A DNA stretch of 64,000 nt from Advenella sp. FME57 (lineage in GTDB: Bacteria; Pseudomonadota; Gammaproteobacteria; Burkholderiales; Burkholderiaceae_B). Each line of letters starts with the position of its first letter. The stretch's first letter is position 1. The DNA is taken from the NCBI RefSeq assembly GCF_014897675.1, contig NZ_JABUXU010000015.1, forward strand, positions 1 through 64,000, given 5' to 3'. The position numbers were made by a program, and so were the translations under genes. Shown here piece by piece: positions 1 to 8,907 of the stretch. The notes under the pieces are model-generated. The model saw only the letters and a program-made list of their open reading frames with translations. It ran no database searches and was not told the origin of the DNA.

Positions 1-54
1 GAGTTCAAGGCAGTGTTCGCCCAGTTTGCGCCTGGCGCGGTGTTGCCGTTCTGA
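1..54 (+). CDS. 3' end of an unidentified gene (partial)
   Basis: The first 17 codons and a TGA stop form an open tail ending in the residues FAQFAPGAVLPF. The rest of the gene lies outside the window, so the family cannot be named. A hairpin terminator follows about 30 bases later, which supports this being a real gene end. Confidence 0.5.
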   Translation, partial: EFKAVFAQFAPGAVLPF

Positions 55-82
55 TCGCCAAAAGTAAGCAATGAAAAGCTTG

Positions 83-104
83 GACCGCCGAAAGGCGGTT
101 TTTT
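83..104 (+). terminator. Rho-independent terminator
   Basis: ACCGCC, a GAAA loop and GGCGGT form a GC-rich hairpin followed directly by six T residues. It follows the partial gene that ends at position 54. Confidence 0.8.
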
Positions 105-1054
105 GTTACCGACTCGATCTCAGGCTTCCACCCACCCTCAAGTACGCTCGGTTACGCCAGACAAAATGACTCAAACTCACTGCCCATAGATGCACCATTG
201 CCTAGCGAATTTTTGATAACCGCACTCTAGGCATATGAAATAGCAGCCATCACAATCGACCTCAGTCTCGACCAAATCCGACGCCATTTTTGGCGACATT
301 CGGTGCATCTCCACATCGCGATTTCTTGCTTAAGAGGGGCTATCACATAACCAATTTTCGTAAGCTTTCGTTTTAAAATAACATTTGATACCAGTCAATT
401 TTTCAGCAAATTATCTATTAATTAATTGAAATATTATTTAATAAAAAATAGAGGATTTAGCTAAAATTCGCAGAGCGCCATGTAAAGCTGCGAAAGTCTA
501 AATCCAGATCTGTAATTTCGAAGACGCTCAGGTCTAGACGTAATAATGAGCACTGTTTTCTGAAAACCAGCGGCTTAAAATATACATATCTCATTCGAGC
601 GGTAGTTGCCAAAGATTCTGAAATTTGAAAATCCGGATCAGCAATTTACCTTTGGATACCTCATTCTTACCATTTTTATGAAGTTGACTCGATTTCAAAT
701 TGGGGTAAACCCTAATTTCCACAGAAATGCACCAAGATAGACGACGTTCCACGATCCGCTAGTTCAAGCAACCTTGTAATGTGATTCAAACGTCGTATAG
801 CAACCCCCACATGTGGGAATGAGCAAAAACAGGGTAAACCCTTATTCAAACACCTCATAGGAATTGCATTTGAAATATTTTTTGTGAATCTGGTTGCTTT
901 ATATTAACTTATTGACAATAATACGTAAGTCGAATATTTCAAAACTCGACATAAAGTAAACCGGATAAGCGAATATGTCCGCGGCAACTCGGCTAAATAA
1001 AAATCGCTATCCAATTTGCTTTCTTTATCACAACTTATATGGATAGGTGAAAAT
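105..1054. other. Long AT-rich intergenic region with palindromes
   Basis: I see no convincing gene in about 950 bases. The stretch holds a near-repeat of a small dyad, GGGTAAACCCTAATT near 703 and GGGTAAACCCTTATT near 832, and a perfect 12-base palindrome CCCACATGTGGG at 806-817. These sit upstream of the Hint-domain gene and are candidate regulator sites. The regulator is unknown. Confidence 0.5.
912..940 (+). promoter_or_regulatory. Possible sigma-70 promoter for the Hint-domain gene
   Basis: A perfect -35 box TTGACA lies at 912-917. Seventeen bases later is a poor -10 candidate, TATTTC at 935-940. The -35 is convincing, but the -10 matches the consensus at only three positions, so this call is tentative. 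Confidence 0.3.
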
Positions 1055-2692
1055 ATGGCTACAGTAGATCTGGATGTCGGTGGATTGTTCCAACCGTCAG
1101 AACAAACAGTTGACCAAAGCTCCTACGATGGCGACACATTGCTAAACGTGAATGCGCTTAGCCCAAACACCACACTAACAGTTACCAATACGACAGACTC
1201 CCCCGACGTTCTTGAACTCCAACAAACGATCGGTATCGGACTGCTTTCGACCAGTACTTTAAACTTGGGTGAGAACGCCAATGTTAAGCTGACAGGCTTG
1301 GCGGGGGTTAATGCCGGATCAACTTTCAACTATAACCTCGAAAACGGTTCTACGCTTGAAATGTCATCGGACTTCCTTTCCCTTGGGCTAGGAAATACTG
1401 TTAACGTTGATTTGGGCGCAGATGGCACCTCGACATTTATTTATGATTCTACCGGTATCAATGTCGAACTGTCAGGATTCCCCAACGTCACTGGCGTAAC
1501 TGCAGGAGACCAGATCCTAGTCGCCAATGCAACAAGTGGTGAATACGTCAACGGTGATCTGATCTTTAAAAACGATTTTGGAGTTACTGTAGGCCGCTTT
1601 AATGCAGAGGGCCTGGATCCTAACCAAGTATTTTTTGAAGGCGGCACGATGACTTACGCGTGCTACCTCAAAGGCACACACATTGCGACACCTGACGGTG
1701 AAGTCAAAGTGGAAACCTTAAAAGCTGGCGATCAGGTTCTGACTGCAAGTGGCAGCATTGCTACCGTCAAATGGCTGGGCTTTCGCAAACTGAATCGTGA
1801 TCGCATTCCGGCTGATGCACAATTGCGCGCTGCCCCTATCCGTATCGCCAAGGGCGCTCTGGCAGAGAACATTCCCCACCGTGATCTGACCGTTTCACCG
1901 GGCCATCGTTTCAACTTCGACGGTGCACTCATTCCCGCTTTGTCCCTGGTAAATGGACTGACTATTACCCAGGACTTCACTGTCAAGCACTATGAATATT
2001 TCCACGTCGAACTGGAACAATTTGACATGCTGCTGGCTGAAGGCGCTGCTGCAGAAAGTTATCTGGATGTTGGCGACTACCGCAATTCATTTGAAAACGC
2101 CGAAACAGTCGCTGCCCATCCTGATTTCGGACCCGCGCCTGAGCGTGTTGCGCTTCCGGGTTATGTGCAGAAAATTACACCTGAAATTATTGAACCCGTT
2201 CGTCGTGAACTGTTCAAACGTGCACAGGCACTGACCGGGGTATCCCGTACGGCTGATGCAAAGCTTCAGGTTCAAGTCAATGGTATCGCCATTGACGCAG
2301 CAACTGCATGCAACAAAACCGGGGTATATCAATTTGAACTGCCTGCCGGACAGCAATCGGACATTCGCATTCTGTCTAACTCAGCCGTTGTTCGCGATAC
2401 ATCATTGAGAAGCCGTCGCGATACCCGTGTAATCGGTGTAGGCTTGACCGACATCACTCTCATTGTGGACGGCACTCGTCACGCAATCGACATTACAGCT
2501 GAGAGCCTGACCGGTCTGAATGATGTGCAGGATGTCTACGGTACAGATATGCGCTGGACGACTGGCGAAGCTGTTATTCCTGCCACACTCGTACCGTCAT
2601 CTAAAAGCTCTGTCGTACTGGAGCTGAATGTGCTGCGTACGCATATGTACTGGACTGCAGCTGAGCTCGAAAAAGCACGAAAAGCAGCATAA
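1055..2692 (+). CDS. Hint-domain (Hedgehog/intein-type) protein
   Basis: The 545-residue product has two parts. Roughly residues 1-200 are rich in Thr, Asn, Gly and Leu, with short beta-like runs such as TLNLGENANVKLTG, as in secreted or adhesin-like beta-solenoid proteins. At about residue 203 a Cys begins the stretch CYLKGTHIATPDG, followed by VETLKAGDQVLT and later HRDLTVSPGHRF. This is the pattern of the bacterial Hint_2 family. Hint domains in this family can self-process, but cleavage here is unproven. The start at 1055 is preferred over an upstream in-frame codon at 1016 because GGATAGGTGA lies just before it. No signal peptide is obvious. A terminator follows, so the gene is probably monocistronic. 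Its role beside a capsule locus is unknown; surface display is an inference. Confidence 0.75.
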   Translation: MATVDLDVGGLFQPSEQTVDQSSYDGDTLLNVNALSPNTTLTVTNTTDSPDVLELQQTIGIGLLSTSTLNLGENANVKLTGLAGVNAGSTFNYNLENGSTLEMSSDFLSLGLGNTVNVDLGADGTSTFIYDSTGINVELSGFPNVTGVTAGDQILVANATSGEYVNGDLIFKNDFGVTVGRFNAEGLDPNQVFFEGGTMTYACYLKGTHIATPDGEVKVETLKAGDQVLTASGSIATVKWLGFRKLNRDRIPADAQLRAAPIRIAKGALAENIPHRDLTVSPGHRFNFDGALIPALSLVNGLTITQDFTVKHYEYFHVELEQFDMLLAEGAAAESYLDVGDYRNSFENAETVAAHPDFGPAPERVALPGYVQKITPEIIEPVRRELFKRAQALTGVSRTADAKLQVQVNGIAIDAATACNKTGVYQFELPAGQQSDIRILSNSAVVRDTSLRSRRDTRVIGVGLTDITLIVDGTRHAIDITAESLTGLNDVQDVYGTDMRWTTGEAVIPATLVPSSKSSVVLELNVLRTHMYWTAAELEKARKAA

Positions 2693-2728
2693 TCTCGTGT
2701 AGACAGTAACAAGCTAGTAACTTTATAA

Positions 2729-2760
2729 GAGAAGCCGCTCGAATGAGCGGCTTCTCTTTT
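2729..2760 (+). terminator. Rho-independent terminator after the Hint gene
   Basis: AGAAGCCGCTC and GAGCGGCTTCT form an 11-bp stem around a short loop (GAAT), followed by a T-rich tail. It lies 37 bases after the stop codon of the Hint-domain gene. Confidence 0.85.
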
Positions 2761-2794
2761 GAGTGCGTTGTTCCTGGAATTGCTCCGGTATTAC

Positions 2795-2985
2795 AGGACC
2801 GGAAGTATTAGTTGGTTAATCGCAGTTGCTGCTCTCGGAAGCATCGGGGTGACTGGTATTTCAACGCACTGCTATCATCTTTGTAATGTTCGGCCGGTCT
2901 TTCGAAGCTTTCATAGCGACCGCTGAGTCTGGCCAGTTAGCCATATCAGCATAATCCGGTCTGAACTTCTTCAAGTTGAAATCTA
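2795..2985 (-). pseudogene. Remnant of an IS3-family transposase (C-terminal end)
   Basis: The minus strand reads KKFRPDYADMANWPDSAV, then after a frame change ERPAEHYKDDSSALKYQSPR. This resembles the conserved C-terminus of IS3-family OrfB proteins, in which FVKTFKRDY precedes a final ALKYRSPRE-like motif. The catalytic core is missing and the frame is broken. The stretch begins with AGGACCGGAA, which recurs in the remnant starting near 8330, so both probably derive from the same kind of element. It fills most of the gap between the Hint gene and the orphan KpsC-like gene. Confidence 0.55.
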
Positions 2986-3043
2986 TGTTTTAGTCTTCTC
3001 TGTGTTTTAAGTATAAGCACGAATCCAAAGTGATTGGGATCTT

Positions 3044-4246
3044 CTACACGGATGCATGATCTTGCCGCTTCAACGAATCAATTAAATCCAATGCCTCATC
3101 AAGTTGGATTTCCTTCCCCATTTGATAATTGTAGTATTTTGGGTAAAGCATAAAAGCACCTGCAAAAAGCTGTTCTTTAGTAAGCTGACGTGTTCTGCGA
3201 GAGTTGTATTGACGGTCATCTGTCAATCCCCAACCGGCATAAAATGGACAGCCCAGGGTAGTGACCTTGAGCCCGCGTATAAGCGCTTCAAATCCAGCTA
3301 ATGACGTAATCGTGTACACATGGTCTATACTCTCGAACGCTTGCGCCATGGGGATATCTTCTTCCAGGATATAACAAAGGCTTTTTACCTCTTCAGGGTC
3401 TGAAAGTTTCTTCCGATGGCCATTTAATATATCTGGATGTGGCTTATAGATTATTTCCGCCTCTGGGTTTTCTCTTGCGGCAAGGCGTATCAGGTCATTA
3501 TTACTGATAGCGGATTCGCAACCATATTTGATTGAGGCATCATTCTCAACTTGTCCAACAACGAGAATCCGCTTGCTGTTTTTTGGGCCATACATAGGCT
3601 TATCAACTATTGCTGGTACGTGATTGTATTTACTGATTTCGAGTTTTAGCATCTTATTAATGAGAAAAGCAGCCTTTTTAATTAATTTTGGATTTTTTTC
3701 AAAGTCATAATGACTCAAAAGAATTTCAAGATCCGATGGCTGCGTAGCATCGAAATACGGTGTTTTTGAATCTATCGTAAGAGAAATCGGTGGGGTATGT
3801 TGTGCGCCTAACTGTATCGACCGAATAAAGCCGTCTTCCAGATACCAGATTTCATTTTCAAGTTGTTCAAACAAGCCTACATGATTCTTGCCCCAGACCA
3901 TAATTTGAGCACTAGGCAGACTTTGAATAAAATTGAGTAGCCGACGTTGTTCGAATTCAGCCATATTCAACGGATAAAAGCGGAATCGTCTGTCTGGAAA
4001 CCACTGATGCAGTAAAGGGCGTTTCCATTTTGCGAAATGGAACGCGAAGGTAGGAATATGATTTTCATCAAGCACCTTCGAAAAATCTCTATTTCTTTTG
4101 AAATCAAGTATATATCGGCATGAGCTTTCTATAAGGGCTTTGATTTTTTTTTCATTTCGAAGTTGATTTATTGATGTATATACCAATAGCATGAGAGCTG
4201 TATTCCCATTGTAATGATCTATGCAAATCACCATAGTCCTCGTCAT
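3044..4246 (-). CDS. Orphan KpsC-like capsule glycosyltransferase (single C-terminal-type domain)
   Basis: The 400-residue product matches the second half of the KpsC protein encoded at 8908-10908. Shared landmarks are WYLEDGFIRSIQLG (residues 134-147), GQVENDASIKYG (231-242), YKPHPDI (267-273), TSLAGFEALIRG and CPFYAGWGLTDDR. KpsC proteins normally carry two Kdo-transferase domains that build the poly-Kdo linker on lysophosphatidylglycerol. Here only the C-terminal type is present, preceded by about 90 unrelated residues. It may be a stand-alone linker or branch transferase, or a relic of a duplicated kpsC. GGAAG lies close upstream of the ATG at 4246. The frame is intact with the expected motifs, so I treat it as a real gene. 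Confidence 0.75.
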   Translation of the reverse strand: MTRTMVICIDHYNGNTALMLLVYTSINQLRNEKKIKALIESSCRYILDFKRNRDFSKVLDENHIPTFAFHFAKWKRPLLHQWFPDRRFRFYPLNMAEFEQRRLLNFIQSLPSAQIMVWGKNHVGLFEQLENEIWYLEDGFIRSIQLGAQHTPPISLTIDSKTPYFDATQPSDLEILLSHYDFEKNPKLIKKAAFLINKMLKLEISKYNHVPAIVDKPMYGPKNSKRILVVGQVENDASIKYGCESAISNNDLIRLAARENPEAEIIYKPHPDILNGHRKKLSDPEEVKSLCYILEEDIPMAQAFESIDHVYTITSLAGFEALIRGLKVTTLGCPFYAGWGLTDDRQYNSRRTRQLTKEQLFAGAFMLYPKYYNYQMGKEIQLDEALDLIDSLKRQDHASV

Positions 4247-4341
4247 ACACTTCCTACACTTAAGTGCATATTAATACAATTTTAGGTACTAGATTCCATC
4301 GTATCCATATCACGACTACCGACGAAGCAAGATCGTATGTG

Positions 4342-4761
4342 TGTAATTACTCAGTGAAAAACTGCGCATGTGATAATAGGAAACATCACAAATGAGTATG
4401 ATCATGGAGGATGAGACCAAACTTTGGCCTCCCAAGTGCAAAAGCGCGCTAGTGCTCCTATAATGGGCTGGTGTTCACCCAGATACACAGCGTTGGTTCG
4501 CAGTTAAGGCCTTCGACAGGAATTCATCGCGCCACATTGCCCTCAGAAAAATGGCACGGTGGAACGCTTGATTCGAATGTTCAAGGAGCAATGTGCCCCA
4601 TCGCCTTCGCTTCGAAATGCTGCCGCATGCCAGTCGTGTTATCGGTGACTGGATACGCTTTTACAATTACCGACGCCCACACCAGGTGTTGAATATGAAA
4701 ACCCCGGCTGCTACATTTACACTAGCCGCGTAAGTTGAGCAGAAAACGTTAGGGCATTACA
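4342..4761 (+). mobile_element. Internally deleted IS3-family element (420 bp)
   Basis: Both ends match those of the intact element at 4947-6157. The left end reads TGTAATTACTCAGTGAAAAA and the right end is the complement of TGTAATGCCCTAACG. Just inside the left end is a short orfA-like start (MSMIMEDETK then KCKSALVL). It then jumps to the tail of orfB in broken frames, ending with the codons for TPAATFTLAA. Most of both transposase genes is gone, so it could move only with help in trans. No target duplication is visible. The orfB tail is almost the same as the remnant at 29055-29650. Confidence 0.75.
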
Positions 4762-4974
4762 CGCCAATGCCAATCCTGCCATCGAAATCCCCGGCTGCCG
4801 GCTCGCAACAAACCATCTCGGCCTTAAACGCAGCTGTGTATGCATGCGAAGTACGTTTTATAGGGATTAATTCGTTGGATGCGTACAAATAAATACATAG
4901 ATGTACCAATCCTGCACCTTTTGCGTTAAGGGACCTCATGGCTTGGTGTAATGACCCAGCGTTTTCTGCTCAAC

Positions 4975-5796
4975 TTACGCGGCTAATGCAAATGCGGCAG
5001 CCGGGGTTTTCATATTCAACGCCTGATGTGGGCGTTGGTGATTGTAAAAGCGTATCCAGTCACCGATAACACGACTGGCATGTTGTAGCGTTTCGAAGCG
5101 ATGGCGATGAGCGCATTGCTCTTTAAGTGTTCTGATGACACGCTCTACCATGCCATTTTGCTGGGGGCAATGTGGCGTGATGAACTCCTGCCGAAGGCCA
5201 TAGCTGCGAACCAACGCTGTGTAGCTGCGACTGGTAAATACCAGGCCGTTGTCGGACCGAAGCAGAAACGGTACGGGCACGCGCCCCAGCGTACCGAACC
5301 GGGCAATGAGCGCGTGCTCCAGCGCACTGCTTGCCGTTGTGGCCTTGCCACTGCGAGACAGATGCCAGCCTAATAGTTCACGCGTGTGGCAATCGATCAC
5401 CAGAGCCAGCGTAGCCCAGTTATCACGGCCCGCCCAGATGCGGCACAGATCGGTAGACCAGCGCTCGTTAGGCATACTGGCTACTGAAGGTAAGGCCTGA
5501 ATGCGGGGTCTGAAGCCAATCGCCCGTTTCCTGACCTGCCAGCCGTTTATCTGGAAGATACGCTGCACGGTGTTCTTGTTAAAGCCTAGCAAACCAGCTA
5601 CTGTCCGATAGCCAAACGACGGGGACTCCTCAATCATCGCCTTGATTGGCTCCACGAACATTGGATTAACTTTAGGCGCAGACTTGATCGGCTTGTAATA
5701 CACCGTGCGTCTGGGGATACCAAACCACTGGCACAGCTTGGCGATAGAGACCTCAAATCCTTCTTCTTTTAGTCCCTGGCGGATCGATTCGATCAT
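4975..5796 (-). CDS. IS3-family transposase OrfB (DDE integrase)
   Basis: The 273-residue protein has an N-terminal HTH_21-like region (RRTVYYKP, then SFGYRTVAGLLGFNKNTVQR) and an rve integrase core. The DDE residues are visible in WSTDLCRIW, LRSDNGLVFTS and QNGMVERVIRTLKEQ. The C-terminus ends in YNHQRPHQALNMKTPAAAF, typical of the family. Its ATG overlaps the TGA of orfA as ATGA, suggesting translational coupling rather than the programmed -1 frameshift common in IS3 elements. All key residues are present, so it should be functional. Diverged copies of its 3' part remain at 4342-4761, 27265-27411 and 29055-29650. Confidence 0.92.
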   Translation of the reverse strand: MIESIRQGLKEEGFEVSIAKLCQWFGIPRRTVYYKPIKSAPKVNPMFVEPIKAMIEESPSFGYRTVAGLLGFNKNTVQRIFQINGWQVRKRAIGFRPRIQALPSVASMPNERWSTDLCRIWAGRDNWATLALVIDCHTRELLGWHLSRSGKATTASSALEHALIARFGTLGRVPVPFLLRSDNGLVFTSRSYTALVRSYGLRQEFITPHCPQQNGMVERVIRTLKEQCAHRHRFETLQHASRVIGDWIRFYNHQRPHQALNMKTPAAAFALAA

Positions 5797-6107
5797 TTGT
5801 CGTCCTCGTCCAGCAGGGACTGCAGCTTTTTTCTTGCTCTCAGCTCCAGCATCGCTTCGCCATAGGCATGCTGCAACTCCTTGATTTGCCGTTCATATTG
5901 TTCTTTTATATCCAGTGGATTGGCTCGCAGGGCATTCTCCATCCCTCGCTTGGCTTCATCCACCCAATTCTCCACCTCGGATGGCGACAAATCATAAGCG
6001 CGACTGGCTTCTGCTACTGTAGTTTTACCCTGAATAATATCCAGGACCAGTGCACTTTTTCGCTTGGCTGTCCAACGTTTAACTTCTTCGTCCATTGTCA
6101 TACTCAT
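5793..6107 (-). CDS. IS3-family OrfA (HTH protein)
   Basis: The 104-residue protein contains a helix-turn-helix (KTTVAEASRAYDLSPSEVEN) and a C-terminal coiled-coil-like stretch (EQYERQIKELQHAYGEAML) that probably mediates multimer formation. This is the normal layout of IS3-family OrfA, which binds the terminal repeats and assists OrfB. GGAG lies upstream of the ATG at 6107. The gene overlaps orfB by four bases at its 3' end. Confidence 0.88.
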   Translation of the reverse strand: MSMTMDEEVKRWTAKRKSALVLDIIQGKTTVAEASRAYDLSPSEVENWVDEAKRGMENALRANPLDIKEQYERQIKELQHAYGEAMLELRARKKLQSLLDEDDK

Positions 6108-6152
6108 CTGTGATTTCTCCTATTATCACATGAGCAGTTTTTCACTGGGTCA

Positions 6153-7082
6153 TTACATTGGAAGCTGACTGATATTCATTTTCTTAAAACGCGGTCCAAG
6201 TGATCGCACAACTTCTTGCTCTGAAATATTATCAGAAGCAATCATTTCTTTTTTCAGAAGACGACCCGAGTCATTAAATTCGTGCGCATTTACCAAAAAC
6301 ATAGGCGATCGAGAATCGGTTATAACAGGAACAACGGTATCCATTTTTATATGGCCAGCTGGCTTTGGAAGCTTGAATATGTAGTGACCGGATTCAATTA
6401 TGTTAGATACATAAGCTAACCCGACTGCTAAATTGGCTTGACGTTTCTCCACTAGGCGAAATGTCTTTTGCCCTTCTTTATTGATACAGCTCAAATAATA
6501 CCCGTTATTAAACGATATGCCATGGCCAACAAATTTCGGGTGTAAATAATTTCTGAGTTGGGCCGTATAGTCGTTTGCAAGACCGTCATCGTCATCTAGG
6601 CGGGCCGTGATGACGATTTCTCCATCGTCATCACTAGGAAGTAATTTCTCTACAATTAGCTTTTTCTCAAAATCTCTTGGGTTTTCATAAACGGACAAAA
6701 AGGCACAATAGACATAGGACCTCTTCGACACCAAACCAAGCAGTCTTCTCGTCCATTTCTCAGGCAATTGATCTGAACAACGTAAAACAAGAATAAAATC
6801 TTTATCGATCTGAGCGTCTAAAGAGGGGAGGCAGATATTTTCAAAATACGTAAATCGGGACTCAAGTCGCTGATCCGTGAATAATATTTTTTTTCGGCTT
6901 TCAACGTCAGCGTCTTTACCTTGTGCATATTTGTTGCCTTTCTCATATATATGAGAAAACGGAGTAAAAATCACAATTCTACTTCTTGTAACTTCATCAT
7001 TAGCTTGTGCAAATCTATCCATGATAACCTCGCTTTCTCTGAGTTTTGCTAAATCATAAGAAATGATAGCTTGTTTTTGCAT
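6153..7082 (-). CDS. Putative rhamnosyltransferase-like glycosyltransferase, C-terminus altered by IS
   Basis: The 309-residue product resembles the putative rhamnosyltransferase family PF11316. Signatures are RFTYFENICLPSLDAQIDKD, FILVLRCSDQLPEKW and an acidic nucleotide-sugar/metal motif ITARLDDDDGLANDYT. It probably transfers a sugar in the cytoplasm during surface polysaccharide assembly; donor and acceptor are unknown. The last Met codon and the stop come from the IS inserted at 6157. Removing the IS and one TTGG copy restores a frame ending QLPSHEVP with a stop at 4926-4928. Only about five C-terminal residues were lost or changed, so activity may be intact. The start is uncertain: the first Met (7082) or Met21 are both possible. 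It lies 56 bases after the sulfotransferase-like gene and may be co-transcribed with it. Confidence 0.7.
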   Translation of the reverse strand: MQKQAIISYDLAKLRESEVIMDRFAQANDEVTRSRIVIFTPFSHIYEKGNKYAQGKDADVESRKKILFTDQRLESRFTYFENICLPSLDAQIDKDFILVLRCSDQLPEKWTRRLLGLVSKRSYVYCAFLSVYENPRDFEKKLIVEKLLPSDDDGEIVITARLDDDDGLANDYTAQLRNYLHPKFVGHGISFNNGYYLSCINKEGQKTFRLVEKRQANLAVGLAYVSNIIESGHYIFKLPKPAGHIKMDTVVPVITDSRSPMFLVNAHEFNDSGRLLKKEMIASDNISEQEVVRSLGPRFKKMNISQLPM

Positions 7083-7138
7083 GAAAGTTATTGACCAAAA
7101 TAGCTTATGGAGTACGTGCTCTCAAAGATCTGATCAGC

Positions 7139-7960
7139 CTAATTCATTAACGAATTTAAATGATTTGTGTAATTGTCTTTTAACCTCTCAAAGACTTCTT
7201 TAGGAAAAGGGTTAAACGGCGTTGAAACTCCTGCTTGCTTAAAATTATCGATTAAATAAGCGACCTTTCTTGTCATTTGAGGTGGAAAAGATTCATTTAT
7301 CAAGCCTAATATTTGAATAGCTTCCAAACTCATTTTTGATCTTCGTACCCCCCCGCTTTCCGTTGCCTGAGCAAAAGGTGCATTAACACCTAGCAAATTA
7401 GCTAAATACTTGTCGTTATTCTGAATTACGTCGTTAAATTCGCTAATCACAATGTTTTCGCACCCAACGCTCCGTATATCGTGCAATAAATCAATCCAAG
7501 ATACTTTATCAAACTCGACCATCTCATAATAATCGTCAAAGTCACAATACTTGAAGTGTCGTAACGATTCGCAATAACGAGAAATGAAATAATCGACGTA
7601 ATCACGCAGAGTAATGTGCGTGATAATTTTATAGCCATTGAGTGCTGCGACTAACTTACCTAAACGGGGAATTGCTTTCGAATATATTTTATTGGAGTCT
7701 GGTTTATTCGTGCCTCCGATTATATTCTCATCTGAAATTACTAACTTGTCGCAAAGCATATAGGGTAACAATCCTTCCAGAAGTACTTCCTCTTGGGCAT
7801 TGGTACTTAGTTTATGCGTTAAAGATTTTCTTAGGTCTTCCAATTTTATGTACTGAATACGTTCTTTCGATAGTTTTTCTTGACTATTTAACAAACGGGA
7901 TTGAATATGAGTTGTCGCTGTTTTATGTACACCAAGATGTAAAATTATTTCGGGTTTCAT
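7139..7960 (-). CDS. Sulfotransferase-like protein (P-loop)
   Basis: Residues 5-20 read IILHLGVHKTATTHIQ, a good match to the 5'-phosphosulfate-binding loop of sulfotransferases (GxxKTGTT type). A downstream stretch ITLRDYVDYFISRY resembles the 3'-phosphate-binding segment, in which an Arg precedes a conserved Ser. The 273-residue length suits the carbohydrate sulfotransferase fold. It would use PAPS, which the cysD-cysNC genes in this window should supply, to sulfate a sugar hydroxyl. The start at 7960 (ATG) is chosen over the in-frame TTG at 7972. A P-loop enzyme of another class cannot be excluded, but the PAPS genes and a second sulfotransferase nearby favour sulfation. Confidence 0.65.
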   Translation of the reverse strand: MKPEIILHLGVHKTATTHIQSRLLNSQEKLSKERIQYIKLEDLRKSLTHKLSTNAQEEVLLEGLLPYMLCDKLVISDENIIGGTNKPDSNKIYSKAIPRLGKLVAALNGYKIITHITLRDYVDYFISRYCESLRHFKYCDFDDYYEMVEFDKVSWIDLLHDIRSVGCENIVISEFNDVIQNNDKYLANLLGVNAPFAQATESGGVRRSKMSLEAIQILGLINESFPPQMTRKVAYLIDNFKQAGVSTPFNPFPKEVFERLKDNYTNHLNSLMN

Positions 7961-8329
7961 ATGTGCGTTCAAGTAATAAATTTATAACTCTCTGTGCGCA
8001 AAAGTCGAGCATACAAGTACAGAAAGTTTTAAATAGTAAGTTCGAGATGTAGCTCGTGAATACACGAGTTCTTATGATTTATGGGTTTAATACAATAGAG
8101 TTCTGTGCAAAAGATTTCATTTAATTATCTTGATTCGGACCAAGCAGTATCTCAGATAGGCTTTCGCATTAATAAATCACACAATGTAATTTTATCAGAT
8201 ATATTTTTCCGTTTAACAGGCACAGGATAAAAAGAAAATTGGCCTAGCATAATCTGGCTTAAGAATTTAAGATTGTGCCTCGGCATGTTCGCGGATCTGA
8301 GGGCTCTTTTGGATCACCTTTGTAAATTT

Positions 8330-8850
8330 AGGACCGGAACTATTGCCTATTTAATCGCTGCTACTATTCCTGGAGTTGTCGGGATGACAGGTATCGCAAT
8401 GCGATGTGACGATGGCCCTCATTGTAGTATTCGAACCACTGTTTCAAGGCGTTTATGACGGCCTGTGAGTTAGGTCGATCAGCCAGATGGGCATAATCGC
8501 GCCTGAAGGTTTTTACAAAGCTCTCGGCCATCCCGTTGCCTGCGGACTGACCACCTGTGTGATAACAGGTTTTAATCCCGGCATCTGTGCAAACTGGCGG
8601 GTGTTGGCAGGTGTGTAACAAGCGTCATTATCAGACAGCCATTCGCCTGGCTGCGCGACGGTCTGTCCATAGAGTCTCTACTACCTGCATCATCAAATCT
8701 CCAACCAGTTGGGGAATCAATCCCTTGGGTTGTCGCCACCCAGCTCATACTTGCCTGTCGGGCCTAAGTCAGCATTTGAGTGGTATGAGATGACGCGGAA
8801 GACGGGTAAGGGCGAGGACGCGAGCGAACCTCTACAAACTCAAATTGCGC
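8330..8850 (-). pseudogene. Frameshifted remnant of an IS3-family (IS2-like) transposase
   Basis: In two minus-strand frames one can read GEWLSDNDACYTPANTRQFA, then GLKPVITQVVSPQ, then GMAESFVKTFRRDYAHL and YNEGHRHIALRYLSSRQ. These correspond to the second Asp, the QSNGMAE Glu region and the C-terminus of IS2-like OrfB proteins. The frame shift and missing 5' half make it non-functional. The AGGACCGGAA at its C-terminal end also appears in the remnant near 2795. The rest of the gap, 7973-8329, is AT-rich with no gene visible. Confidence 0.7.
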
Positions 8851-8907
8851 ACCAATGAAATAGCAATTAGATTCTAAATACTCTTATCAATACTTGATTA
8901 ATTACAT

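Larger units (their letters stand above)
4947..6157 (-). mobile_element. Intact IS3-family insertion sequence (1211 bp)
   Basis: The element starts with TGTAATGACCCAGCG and ends with the complement of TGTAATGACCCAGTG, giving imperfect terminal inverted repeats. The flanks carry a 4-bp target duplication, TTGG at 4943-4946 and again at 6158-6161. Inside are orfA and orfB on the minus strand, both open. The intact ends, duplication and open frames mean this is the youngest copy in the window and potentially active. It interrupts the end of the glycosyltransferase-like gene at 6153-7082. Confidence 0.9.
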
